Assembly: GCA_003550325.1 (NCBI GenBank)
Contig: QKWP01000034.1
Coordinates: 62,226-126,225, forward strand
Reading direction: 5' to 3'
From: Gigaspora rosea
Taxonomy: Eukaryota; Glomeromycota; Glomeromycetes; Diversisporales; Gigasporaceae
DNA: 64,000 nt
Shown here: piece after piece, positions 44,225 through 55,258 of the stretch
Numbering within the stretch: the stretch's first letter is position 1
Layout: the number at the start of each line of letters is the position of its first letter
Made by a program: the position numbers and the translations under genes
Notes under the pieces: generated by a model
What the model was told of the DNA's origin: nothing
What the model saw: only the letters and a program-made list of their open reading frames with translations
Database searches by the model: none

Positions 44225-45341
44225 AATACAAAACCTTAAAGTTTATATAGTACAATTTTTATTTGAACTCTTTCTAACGATCACTTGAACCAAATTACCA
44301 ACAGAAGAGAAACAAGAAGTTTTTTGTTGGAGAGTTGCCTATACTTAATGTATAGTAGGATAACACAGGAAAATAGTTTTTATAAAGGTTAACTAACTTT
44401 TTAGGAACTCCTTTATATATTCAACATGCAAGCCAAAAGCATATTTTTACAAGATAACTGGCAGAAGATGGAGCCCTTGTACAAGAAATTTTGGTGAAAA
44501 TTAAAGTTTTCTTTCGTTGACAAAGTTTCCTGTAAAAAAACAATGGGGAACAACAAAAAATTGAGTTTTTCAACTGCACCCTTTCCTTTAAATTTCTTTC
44601 AAGTATTGTTATATTTCTTTTTGGATTTTTTCGAAATTTTCGCCAAAAAGTGGGAATCCTAGCTTACCCTCTTCAAAAGATCAGCAGTGTTACTCCTTCC
44701 GAATTGGGATGATCTGAATTAGGACTGGCACCGTTACATGTGAATTTGGTCACTATATACAAATAAACAATAAATGATATGGTTGGATCTGGAGGGCACA
44801 TAAAAAATTTCTTATCTTTTTTTTTAGTTTCATTTTTCTTTCTTTCATATACCTGTACATATAATACACCAGTAGATATTAGACTTGTGGTATTATATAA
44901 TATTTATTGTTTATACTAGACGTGTTAGCATTTACAGTTTCTATTCTCTTTTTGCTTTTTCTTTGGTTCTTTCTTTTATTATTATTATTATTTTTTTTTG
45001 GTTGTATTTTTGGTTGGTTATTTGGTTAATCGTTTAGGTATTGTCCCCCCTTTAAATCTTTTTCCCTTTTTTATTCTTCTTTATGAGAAGCTCGGAGAAG
45101 AAGCTTTTAGGTGAAATGGATTCTGTGGTTGGTTTTCTGAAGCCAGGTGGTGCTATACTTCTTGCTGATAGGGAAAACCGTTGCTTAAATATAAGCAAAC
45201 CATTTCAGTGCAGTAGCCAAAGTTGGCACCAATTCGAGCAGCCGGCTTAGTTTGATCTTTACAGTTAGTATATTAAATTATGCAGCTTTTATGTAATTTG
45301 CTAATAAAGATCAGACGGCTATGAAGTTTAAAAAAAAAAAT
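44225..45341 (+). mobile_element. Non-coding retroposon, copy 1
   Basis: Starts just after AATACAAAACCTTAA (44225-44239) and ends in poly-A (45330-45340), directly followed by the same 15 bases (45342-45356), so a target-site duplication is likely. Head words ACTCTTTCTAACGATCACTT and a pyrimidine-rich centre (44815-45075) are shared in kind with copy 2. The tail reads GATCAGACGGCTATGAAG before poly-A, a weak form of the hairpin. No protein. Confidence 0.65.
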
Positions 45342-46490
45342 AATACAAAACCTTAATCAACTCTTTCTGATGATCCTTTGAACCAACGATCACCAAACGG
45401 ACCTGCAACAACACTTATAGTTAGTAACATTTACTTTACACAAGATTTCACCTGTAACAACTGGAATAAGAAGTTTAGAGCTTGATGAGTTCTTGGACTT
45501 ACAGAATAATTGAAATAGAGTTGAAATAGATGTTCCTTTTGGGTTTGTGACTCCCTGGTAGAAGACTACGAAACTATAGAAGTAGTTGGTAAAAACCAGA
45601 AGCACTTGTCAAGTATTTGTGGAGCTGTGGCAAAGTAGAAGCAGAAATTTGGTTGACTTTACTATTCTATATAATGCAAACTATTACACTCTTTTTACGT
45701 TGGTTTATTTTTGCCTACTACTCAGTTTTTCTCTTAATTTTTCCAAAAAGTGGCAATTTCACATACTCTCTCCAGAAAATCAACATTGTTTATATCCAAG
45801 AATAGAAATGCTAGTGCACGAAGTCACAACAAATCACGTGCTCGCAATGCTACCAAGTAACTATATAGTGCCGGTGAATGACTAATATCTAATGGACAGG
45901 ATTAAATTAAATTATGGATTGGTGGATCTCAATCTCTTAAAAGATATAGAGTTACGTAGTTACATTCTTCATTATAATACAGCACTAAGATTATTTAGAT
46001 TGTACTGTATAATTTTTACGAGTTTAGTATAGACTTCGACTATACCTATCTAGATTTATTTTGTTTTCTTTCTGTTTTTTCTTTTTCTATTTTTTTTTTG
46101 TTTTTCTTTTTTTTTTCTCTTTTTTCTTTTCCTTTTATATTTTGTTGTTTTCTTTTTGTGTTTGTTTTTATTTTCCCACATTTTTTCTTTATGTGCTCAT
46201 TGTGAAAAAGTTAAAATTTTAAGAAAAGAAAAGCGGTCTTGATATGGCATCCAATACCAGTTAGTGATTGACGAAATATAACTCGAAAATTAGATTCTAA
46301 GACCAAATTGAGACGAATAGTTGGTATGGTAGATCGCTTTGGGCAGGTTACTTAGTTATCACTTGGAGAGTTTTTTTTACACAGAACATTTGTAGTCATA
46401 TTTGTACTTGTACAAGGCAGCTTAGACTTTACAGTTCACAATAAAAAAAGGCAAGATCGCCAAATGCAAAAAAAAAATACAAAATCTTAA
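45342..46490 (+). mobile_element. Non-coding retroposon, copy 2, same target site
   Basis: Begins after the second AATACAAAACCTTAA and ends with GGCAAGATCGCC (46450-46461), CAAATGC and poly-A (46467-46477), followed by AATACAAAATCTTAA (46476-46490). The head ACTCTTTCTGATGATCCTTT matches copy 1. A pyrimidine-rich middle spans 46060-46190. Plus frames around 45586-45885 have no domain. Confidence 0.65.
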
Positions 46491-46827
46491 CGATCTTGTA
46501 ACCCTGTGATTGGAATTAAGACGAACATTTTGGTAATAAAATTATTCAAAACGGACTAGTAGAAAAAAAGCTACTTAATATTAAATAATATTTATATTAT
46601 ATATATATTATTATTGTCTGGAGCATAGCAGAGGACTTTTAAGGGTTATGTATAGTTATACAAAAATTAAGGTTTTGATACATCAATAGTTACATTTTTG
46701 ATTTTTTTAACCTATTGCATCAAAAACATAATTTTGAAAATTCATGTCTGTTCGCATGTGTAATGCATGATTACTACTAGCTTATTTTGAACAACAAATA
46801 ATTTAATTCACTTTTATTGATATAGTA
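46491..46827. other. No gene seen; palindromic-family fragment
   Basis: Begins with CCTGTGATTGGAATTAAGAC...TTTTGGTAATAAAATTATTC, a diverged arm of the palindromic family seen at 52 and 55 kb, then AT-rich text. Confidence 0.5.
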
Positions 46828-47232
46828 TAGTGCGGGACACCTAAAGGCTTCTCAAACTTTAAAAGCAAATAGCATTTAATATAAAAATAATATCAAAAAA
46901 AATGGGCTGCTATTTTGTAGTTTAACTAATTTACTACAACTTAGCAGCTCTAATTTTTTAAAACTTATTATATATTTTCAATATATATAAGTTTAAAAGT
47001 GTACTATTTTTATATGATACAGAAAAAATTACTTCAAAATGGGACAAGTCACGTGTTTTGGCTTACTCCTATTGGTTAATTTTAAAATATTTTAAAATTA
47101 ATTATAAAAATTAATTTTAAAAATTAATTTTTAACCAATCAAAATGCAGAATTTCAAAAAACATCAAATTTGATTATAAATTTTTGAAAATGGGACAAGT
47201 CATGTGACTTCCGCCTTTAGGTGTCCTGTACC
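46828..47232. mobile_element. TIR element with GGGACACCTAAAGGC ends
   Basis: Left TGCGGGACACCTAAAGGC, right complement TACAGGACACCTAAAGGCGG. AAAATGGGACAAGTCACGTG (47037) recurs directly at 47188. An AT palindrome occupies 47085-47150. Flanking TATA-type sequence makes the duplication unreadable; a TA duplication is possible. Confidence 0.65.
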
Positions 47233-48477
47233 GTATATACCATAAATAATTAATAATCAGATAATTACAAATGGTTTACTAAAGGTATTTTTACTAAATC
47301 GTACTCAAATGAATGCTTTACGCACATAAAATATAAACTTGCTAGAATTTGAAAGGTTTGTTTTAGTCCATTGTTTGTGAAGTTATAGCATGTCTAGGTT
47401 TATTGTTTAAATATCAGGTTGTGCTGACTTATGAAGCATTTAATTAAGCTATAGAAGTCATGTTTACTATATACAATATCACTTAGCCTTATTTTATTCA
47501 CTTACTAATTGATGTATTTAATATTACTTTATTAATAAGTGCGTTCAAAATAAGCTATAAATATTTACCATTGTGCGATAAATCCTTAAGCTTATCTTAT
47601 ATATTTTATTTGTGTTAATTTTGATATATCTAAGGTTAGCTATTCAGAGATCTTTACTTTTACCCAAAACTAATGTAATCAGTAAGCTGAAGGTTAATTA
47701 TTAATTGTGTGTTTAGTATAATTATTCAAATTCCTGAATTCTTACTGTTGCATAATAATACTTTAATTTTATTTAATTTAGCAAAATTCTTAAGCAACTC
47801 CCTCAATAAGATTTGCTGTTAATTGAGATATTGCACAGTCATCGCGATTAACTAAAGTAATCTTTATCAAAAGTTCATAGTGCGAAATGCGAATTAAAAC
47901 TTTAATCAATCAGAGCAAATCTATAAAAAAAGATTATACTGTATGCCTTTTTTTTCATCGAAATAATAATTTGCTATTTATTCAATTATGACTTCAACTA
48001 TTCTCAAGCACTTCCTTATAGTTTGTAGAATGATTTCATTTGCTAAAAATAAAACATAATCATTTTTTTTTATAGTTGGTTAAAATTTTAAATCCATATT
48101 TCGCACAATGAATTTTAGCAAAATTTTAAAGGAATCATTTCAATTAATTAATTAATCGAAACAATTGAGTGATATCTCGATTATTAGCAAATCATATTGA
48201 AGAAGCTGTTTGAGAACAACTTTATTTCCAACCTATTAAGCAAATTCCCTTAGCTGGCAAGTATTGTTTATTATTATAAAATACTGAATTATCCCCAAGA
48301 TAAAATTTTACCACGTAAGATATCCTATTCGACTGATGAAATCACTAGATTCATGAATATGATTCAATTTTAAAAATAAAGGTCTTGAACAAGACTCTGA
48401 TTACCATATATAATACTAAATAAAGAAAAATTAATAATAAAAGACTAAATTAATTGAAAAAAGATAAGGGTGCTAAT
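47233..48477. other. No gene seen
   Basis: About 1.2 kb of AT-rich sequence without a recognisable frame, repeat or inverted repeat. Confidence 0.5.
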
Positions 48478-48628
48478 ATTTATTACCTAATATCCATTTA
48501 CTATAGAAGCTTATCTCCCATCCCCAGACAAGATCTATAAATAGAATTTTGGCCAATCAAATTTAACTAAGGTAAGATTTTTCTTGACCCCCACCCCCTA
48601 AAATATTACCTAATAAATGTTAGCGCCC
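48478..48628. mobile_element. PIF/Harbinger-like MITE, family H3, copy 1
   Basis: 151 bp, GGGTGCTAATATTTATTACC at the left, complement of the right end GGGCGCTAACATTTATTAGG. TAA on both sides (48475-48477, 48629-48631). Confidence 0.8.
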
Positions 48629-48660
48629 TAATTGTAATTAAATAAAAAAAATAATCGTAA

Positions 48661-48818
48661 GGACGCTAACATTTATTACCTAATATTTATTTACTATAGA
48701 GGCCTATCCTCACCCCCAGGTAAGATCTATAAATAGAATTTTAGCCAATCAAATTTAACTAAGGTAGATTTTTCTTGACCCCACCACCTAAAATATTATT
48801 TAATAAATGTTAGCACCC
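48661..48818. mobile_element. PIF/Harbinger-like MITE, family H3, copy 2
   Basis: 158 bp, same orientation and nearly the same text as copy 1, only 32 bp downstream. Left GGACGCTAACATTTATTACC. Flanks TAA and TAG. Confidence 0.8.
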
Positions 48819-48992
48819 TAGTTAAAAAAAATTAAATAAAAAAATCAGAATATTTAGATTTTTTTAATTTTTATGTCTGGACTCATATCGGTTCCCGATT
48901 CCTAGTATACTATATATATATATTTTTTTTTAAACTCTAAATCTATTGCTAGGGACGCGTGTAGTGCTCTTTATTCAAATTTCAAAGGTCTT

Positions 48993-49511
48993 ACGTTACA
49001 TTACATTACATTAGGGGTTTCTATTCTAATTAACCTATACCCCCCTCCTATCGTCCGTTTATTCTGGTGTAATCTAGTAAGCCCACCACGCTCTGGTGCC
49101 CTGTACCTTGCAGATCCTAGGTAGCTTTAAGGTCGTCAATGTCCGCCGGTGCACTATATAGGTCGGCCGTTTTTCATACGCCCTAAGAGCACTTTTCATA
49201 TTCGGTTAGTGCGGTATTGTCAGGTACCTCTTATCTGTTTCTCAATTTTCTTTTTATAGTGTATATCTCTTATGTTTACGATATTTCTTGTTAGATTTTC
49301 TTTCCTTTTCTGGACGCTGCATGACCTTTGTAGCTATGTCACACAGCTCTTATCACTGTAGTACCATATCTGTAAACAGAGAAGAAATGCGAATCCTCGA
49401 CATAGATCCTGACCATTCGTGGTTCTAATACAGTTTTTGTCATCCACTAGATTCGAACCGGCGACCTTGTGAATGCGACCCAAAAGCGCTAACCACTACG
49501 CTATCCAACCC
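48993..49511 (-). mobile_element. tRNA-headed SINE
   Basis: On the minus strand it starts with GGGTTGGATAGCGTAGTGG, then TTAGCGC. The Pol III box A (TAGCGTAGTGG, 49493-49503) and box B (GGTTCGAATC, 49450-49459) are spaced as in a tRNA, and a tRNA-like anticodon arm lies between. A ~440-bp unrelated body, markedly less AT-rich than its surroundings, follows. It ends with a short tandem tail TAATGTAATGTAATG (48995-49012). This is the composition of a SINE: internal Pol III promoter, body, simple-repeat tail. The 3' arm of the acceptor stem does not pair, so it is not a functional tRNA. Confidence 0.8.
49440..49511 (-). promoter_or_regulatory. Internal Pol III promoter (boxes A and B) of the SINE
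   Basis: 72-nt tRNA-like head. Box A and box B match the split promoter consensus closely, so TFIIIC binding and Pol III transcription of the SINE are plausible. Confidence 0.75.
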
Positions 49512-49559
49512 AGAATCTATCTATATATAATTTAATATATATATTATATATAAAATATA

Positions 49560-49760
49560 TAGACGTGATCACTACCCTGACCCATGTACCCATAGTATAA
49601 ATTAGTGATGAATGGCATGTCCCCAAACAATAAAATCTCTATTGATTTTGAAATTCTGTAATTAGAATTTAGTGATTTTAGGCTTATTTTATCTTACTGA
49701 GACAAACTTTTTGAACTAGGTTAAAATCGTTACCCAAAAAAATTTCAAAAATCACGTGTA
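49560..49760. repeat. Second half of the split H2-type MITE and palindromic-family arm
   Basis: 49560-49624 reads ...GTGATCACTACCCTGACCCATGTACC...AATGGCATGTCCCC, the missing right half of the MITE end at 42103. It is followed by CTGTAATTAGAATTTAGTG...GAGACAAAC, an inverted arm matching 42020-42070. Confidence 0.6.
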
Positions 49761-49802
49761 TAGACGATCACAATTTGTATAACAGGTAATAAAACATGAA
49801 TT

Positions 49803-50012
49803 GTCGGGGATGATGTTGAAATCGGATAATGCTGAAATTTGGGGGTCTTGATTTGAAACTATAAGCCCTGCTAAAATCTACATATACTCTTTAAATATCA
49901 AATCTAACCCAAACCTTACTCTACCCCTATAAGACAAAAACGAAAAAAAAACACCAAAAAAATTTTAAAATTTCATATCAAAATAGATCAAAATTTCAGC
50001 ATCATCCCCGAC
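49803..50012. mobile_element. Small TIR element (GTCGGGGATGATG ends)
   Basis: 210 bp. GTCGGGGATGATGTTGAAAT at the left and the complement of the right end GTCGGGGATGATGCTGAAAT. ATT flanks both sides. Non-coding. Confidence 0.75.
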
Positions 50013-50600
50013 ATTAATTAATGGTTAATTATTTAAATAACTAATAACTAATTCTAAATATAAACACTTAAGCAGTGCTGGTATTAAATTTTGATTTTTC
50101 GCTAAGATCTATTTTTATTTAATCGAAAGCTTTGTATAAAATAATAATTAATTTATGTATACATAATTGTTCAAACTATTAATTACTAAACACCAATTCA
50201 AACTTGTGTACTCATTTGAAATTTTAATTTTTATATTCAAGTTGTGTAGTATCTGTAATTTCAATGTGTTAGTTTTTATTTGATACATACTAAAAAAACA
50301 TAAAATTAGAATAATAGCAGTAGATAATATACTTTATTCAACTCAAATAAAATATTAATATAATTGATTATAGCTAGAAAGATTTATTGTTGTGTTTTTT
50401 TCAAGTATTAGGAATACCGGTATAACTTTGTCTTTCAAACTATTTACAATTATCTACCAATTTTCATAATGGATCAAAATTCTTTTTGATATTACTAAGC
50501 CATTTATTTAAATTCAATACATTGTTTTTAAGAATTTTTTTTGTTTTATCCAACAAATTGAGAATTTTTTTTTTTGGGTTTGGAACAAGATTAGAACTTG
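50013..50600. other. No gene seen
   Basis: AT-rich sequence, possibly the decayed 3' part of the MULE gene that follows on the minus strand. Confidence 0.5.
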
Positions 50601-51953
50601 ATTATCGTCAGCAATCTCATAATCCATTAAATGTGAATTAGTAACAACAATAGGTTCTTGTTGCTCATGAACTTGATTTGCAGAATTTTCTTGATTATTA
50701 ATTTGTGAATTATCTTTACGTTTATTTTCACAATTAATTCGTAAAAATTTAGACTTTTAATAATAGTATGAAGATTTTTGGGCAAATCAGCAAGGGCATT
50801 TTTGTCTTTAACCTCCAACAAAGAATAATATTCCTGGCATGTTACTTTAAAATAAAAAAAATATTTTCAAGTTATATAAATAACAAAGTTATGACTTTTT
50901 ACCTTTCTAAAAAATCCTAACTTAATGGGACCATAGAGTTGTACTAAATGCTAATATAAATAAAAGCGGCTTAAAAGAAAACTTTGGCATAAACATATCC
51001 AATATAAAGAATTAGTAATATAAATAGAATTAACATTAATTATTTGTGTAGCTAAATTATTCCATTCAAGCTGAAATTCTTCATACTGATTTGTTATACA
51101 CCAATTATTTCGTAATAATTGCAACTGATCAATTTGATATAGTATAACTTTTGCAACAATAATATAAATGATTATGCCCAATTATAATTTGAAAAAAAGT
51201 TATGCTTTAGAACTTGCTAATGATTTTCAATAGTTATTGCAGTTCATAGAATATTAAGCTCCGGATTTGAAACATGTGCCCATAATTTTCACATTGTAGG
51301 ATTGTACCACTCTGACCATAAATAAGTTCAAACAAATTATTTTTATAACAATATTCTTATTGCTTCTTGACACTTTTATACCATATTTGGTCTAAATTAA
51401 AAAAATTTGAAGGGCATTCTATTGGTATTAATAGGTGTTACAAAAAATAAATATGAACTATTTGGAGTACTGTTTCATAGAACCTTTTTAACAAAAAATT
51501 TGTTTTTTATCATTATAAAGTACCTGATTTGTAATGCTTGCAAATGCGTAATTATAATGAACTGGTTGCCATTTAGGATTGATAATTAAACAAAATAAAT
51601 GTGCTTCATAAGCATAATATTAATTATGCACAATACTAGTACTTGAAAGTTTTTTCTTTATTGTATGTAATATATTCCAATAATACAATTGAATCCTTGT
51701 TTTAGTTCAGATTTTATTTGTAGCTAACATTTGTCCATAATCTTTATCCATTAAAATAGTTTCAACATTTTGAATTTCATTTTCTTTTAAGTGCTAAACT
51801 ATTTTGCAATTGCTTGTGTTTTATCACATTTTAGTTTAAGAAAAAAATATGACAAAAGGAATTCAAAACTATCCATAATTCCAATAACTGCATATAGTTC
51901 AAATTTTAATCAGTTTATATTATATGTAGTATTTACTACAATTGTCTTTGTAA

Positions 51954-54073
51954 GGTAAGCACCAGAAATCACCTGATTATGGTTTCACTAAGTAGCTGAC
52001 CCCCCTACCCCCCACCTGATAATTTTTCTAAGCATCTAATTGGTTAAAATTTAATAATATATATATATATTAAAAATTGGATAACTTTTGATCTACTGGT
52101 CTGTTTTGGACGATTCAACTACCAAAATGTTCGTCTCAGTGAGACGATTCTAACAAGCCCAAAATCATCAAAATCCAATTACAGGATCCCAAGATCATTC
52201 AACTTTTGTGTAATTTTAATAGTAATTTTTAAAATTACTAAGTAAATTTATTTTTTATATTCAGACTTTTTAGTCAAGTCTGAGTCTGGTCTGGGTCTGG
52301 TCCGAAGTCTGCAGACTGGTCTGAGTCTGAATATATTTATATGTATTTTTTGGTGCTGAACAAGTTTACTTAGTGCATTTTGTTAGAATAAATTAGTAAA
52401 ATTTTATGAATCATAAGATTTTATAGAATTTTATTAATAAAATTCTATAAAATCTTATAATTCACAAATTTTTATTAATTAATTCTAACAAAATGCACTA
52501 AGTAAACTTGTTCAGCACCTAAAAATACATTAAATCGGCAGGGTTGTTTTTATTTTACTTGAAATTTGGAGAAAAGATGCATAATTTTGGATTTTTGATC
52601 AAAAAAGTCAAATTTAAGCATCTTTTCTCCAAATTTCAAGTAAAATAAAAACAACCCTGCCGATTTAATGTATTTTTAGGTGCTGAACAAGTTTACTTAG
52701 TGCATTAAGTTAGAATTAATTAGTAAAATTTTGTGAATCATAAGATTTTATAGAATTTTATTAATAAAATTCTATAAAATCTTATAATTCACAAATTTTT
52801 ATTAATTAATTCTAACAAAATGCACTAAGTAAACTTGTTCAGCACCTAAAAATACATTAAATCGGCAGGGTTGTTTTTATTTTACTTGAAATTTGGAGAA
52901 AAGATGCATAATTTTGGATTTTTGATCAAAAAAGTCAAATTTAAGCATCTTTTCTCCAAATGTCAAGTAAAATAAAAACAACCCTGCCGATTTAATGTAT
53001 TTTTAGGTGCTGAACAAGTTTACTTATTGCATTTTGTTAGAATTAATTAATAAAAATTTGTGAATTTTAAGATTTTATAGAATTTTACTAATAAAATTCT
53101 ATAAAATCTTATGATTCACAAAATTTTACTAATTATTTCTAACTTAATGCACTAAGTAAACTTGTTCAACACCTAAAAATACATTAAATCAGCAGGGTTG
53201 TTTTTATTTTACTTGAAATTTGGAGAAAAGATGCATAATTTTGGATTTTTGATCAAAAAAGTCAAATTTAAGCATCTTTTCTCCAAATTTCAAGTAAAAT
53301 AAAAACAACCCTGCCGATTTAATATATTTTTAGGTGCTGAACAAGTTTACTTAGTGCATTTTGTTAGAATAAATTAGTAAAATTTTATGAATTATAAGAT
53401 TTTATAGAATTTTATTAATAAAATTCTATAAAATCTTATAATTCATAAAATTTTACTAATTTATTCTAACAAAATGCACTAAGTAAACTTGTTCAGTGCC
53501 AAAAAATACATATAATTATATTCAGACTCAGACCTGTCTGCAGATTTCAGACCAGACCCGGCCGGACTCATAGTTGAGTCTGGTCTGAAGTCTGAAATTA
53601 GTAAAATTTAGAGTCTGAGTCTGGTTTGATCCTGGACCAGACCTGGACCAGACCAGACCCGGACTAACCTAGAAGCACTAGTCTCAATGAGACAAATCGA
53701 ATAGTACCAAAATAACCTGATCTGATCGATATGGCACATGGTATTCATCATAGAACTTAGGTGCACCAAATTAGATATATCTAATTATTAATTGTTTATA
53801 GAATACAAATCTTTGTTGATCTTAGGATCCTGTAATTAGAATTTAGTGATTTTAGGCTTGTTAGAATCGTCTCACTACGGCGAAAATTTTGGTAGTTAAA
53901 TCATCAAAAATGGACTAGTGGATCAAAAGTTATTCAATATTAAAAATTATATATATATAATAATATATATAAATATATATTTATATATATTATATATATT
54001 ATATTATATATAGGACCTGATAATTGCTCTACCCCCATCTACCTAAAAAATCAGGTGATAAATAGCGCTTCCC
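51954..54073. mobile_element. 2.1-kb foldback element with palindrome array, TAA duplication
   Basis: Ends GGTAAGCACCAGAAATCACC and complement GGGAAGCGCTATTTATCACC, both running into TGATT. TAA flanks both sides (51951-51953, 54074-54076), a Harbinger-type signature. Inside are three nested levels: long inverted arms (~250 bp, with CAGTGAGACGATTCTAACAA / TTGTTAGAATCGTCTCACTA-type words), then TCTGAGTCTGG repeats (52265-52335, 53520-53670), then the central array. No coding sequence. It interrupts MULE gene 1. Confidence 0.85.
52352..53500. repeat. Array of alternating palindromes A-B-A-B-A-B-A, 327-bp period
   Basis: Seven consecutive near-perfect palindromes with constant lengths. A (168 bp, GGTGCTGAACAAGTTTACTT... 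to its complement) lies at 52352, 52679, 53006 and 53333. B (159 bp, TAAAAATACATTAAATCGGC... to its complement) lies at 52520, 52847 and 53174. Differences between copies are single-base changes; I see no indel. Confidence 0.95.
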
Positions 54074-54076
54074 TAA

Positions 54077-55130
54077 CCTACTTGGTAATATAAATAATAA
54101 GGAGTTAAAAAGCTATCGAGTTTTGGTCTTGATAAAGAAGTTTAAAACTTGAATTGTTTTTCAAATATTGACGAGCTAATTCAATATTCTTTTATTGCAA
54201 CTTTTTTAGCCCAATAGTAAACTTGATACTGAGTAACATATAAAAATCCATCAAGTTGCTGCTCTTTAATATTATTATAAAGTTGTGGAACTGTTAATAG
54301 AGTATTCTTAATAATGTAATCACAAATTTAAAAAGAAACTCCATTGCTTCAGATGGTGGATGAAGATAATGATAGATGTTTACAACCATCAAATTACAAA
54401 CTCTATCTATATTAATTTGAACTGTACCATCACATGCATATCGATTAATTTTTGGCAATATGTTTCATCTACTTGAAATTTTAGCAACCATGGTTTTTTA
54501 CGAGCTATTATCAATAGTATTATAAAATTTCCATTTTTGCTATATTGCTTTTATAATAGATCCAGAAAAAATTATCAGTCTTTGAAATACAGTTAATTAA
54601 ATATTCAGAGATATCTTTGTTTATATGATCTTTAGAAGTTGAATTAACAATATTTATTAGTGGTTCCAAAGAAATAAAAATCTTTTTTCAAATAAGTAAT
54701 TATTAGAATCATAATCACTTGGAAGGCTATTAAAAATAAAATTAACAAGATTTTCTGGCGCTATTGTATCTTCTTGATTTATTCTATGTTTTTACTTTGT
54801 TTTTCATTATATTTTTATTTGTTATTTGCAAAACCTGTATGCAACAATCAATATATATGTTTTTTAACTTAGTATTAGAAATTTTCTGTTTATTATTTTT
54901 TGAACTTTTGAAAGCTTCACTTGGCTTGATATGCTTACAACGACTGTGCTACAATATTTGGAAAAAAAATTATGTGCTAATACTGAAAAAGAAAAAAATT
55001 TATGTACTAAATAAATTAAAATTATTAATATATAGCGAATATTCAATATTGCAGTACAGAAATATCATTATGATATCTTGATAATTATATTTCATATAAT
55101 TGAAATTGTTTTTGGTGGTGATTCTACCCT
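54077..55130. other. MULE gene 1 5' part and flank
   Basis: Up to ~54650 the minus strand holds the N-terminal coding remnants of MULE gene 1. From there to 55130 the sequence is AT-rich; the plus frame at 54764-55081 is hydrophobic by base composition only. Confidence 0.5.
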
Positions 55131-55258
55131 TGTAAACATTTTGGCAGTTAAATCATCCAAAACGGGCAAAGTTATTTAATATTAAAGAAATTTACTTAGT
55201 ATTCTAAAAAATTACTATTAAAATTATACAAAAGTTGAATGATCCTGTGATGCTGTAA

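Larger units (their letters stand above)
50600..54650 (-). pseudogene. MULE transposase gene 1, dead, split by a 2.1-kb element
   Basis: Minus strand, in protein order: NRYACDGTVQINIDRVCNLM and YHYLHPPSEAMEF (~54480-54350), then EQQLDGFLYVTQYQVYYWAK (~54270-54210), an N-terminal DNA-binding-type region. After the insertion (51951-54076) the MULE core continues: TIVVNTTYNIN, FELYAVIGIMDSFEFLLSYF, ETILMDKDYGQML (51950-51700). Next come LWSEWYNP (~51325-51300) and WICLCQSFLLSRF (~51000-50950), the first half of a SWIM zinc motif (CxC) whose CxH half reads as Tyr-stop-His. The first catalytic Asp position appears as Asn (VVNTTY). Many stops and frameshifts. The family identification comes from motif order and memory of similar fungal MULEs. 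Confidence 0.65.

Noticed and set aside
45390-45885. Overlapping frames of 60-99 aa in the second retroposon
   Set aside because: Different frames, no domain, and the copy at 44.2 kb has no equivalent frame.
49440-49511. A functional tRNA gene on the minus strand
   Set aside because: Boxes A and B are good, but the 3' acceptor strand does not pair with the 5' GGGTTGG, and the sequence continues into a repeat body; a SINE head fits better.
52352-53500. CRISPR-like array (regular repeats)
   Set aside because: Units are long palindromes without variable spacers, in a eukaryotic transposon context; no cas-like gene.
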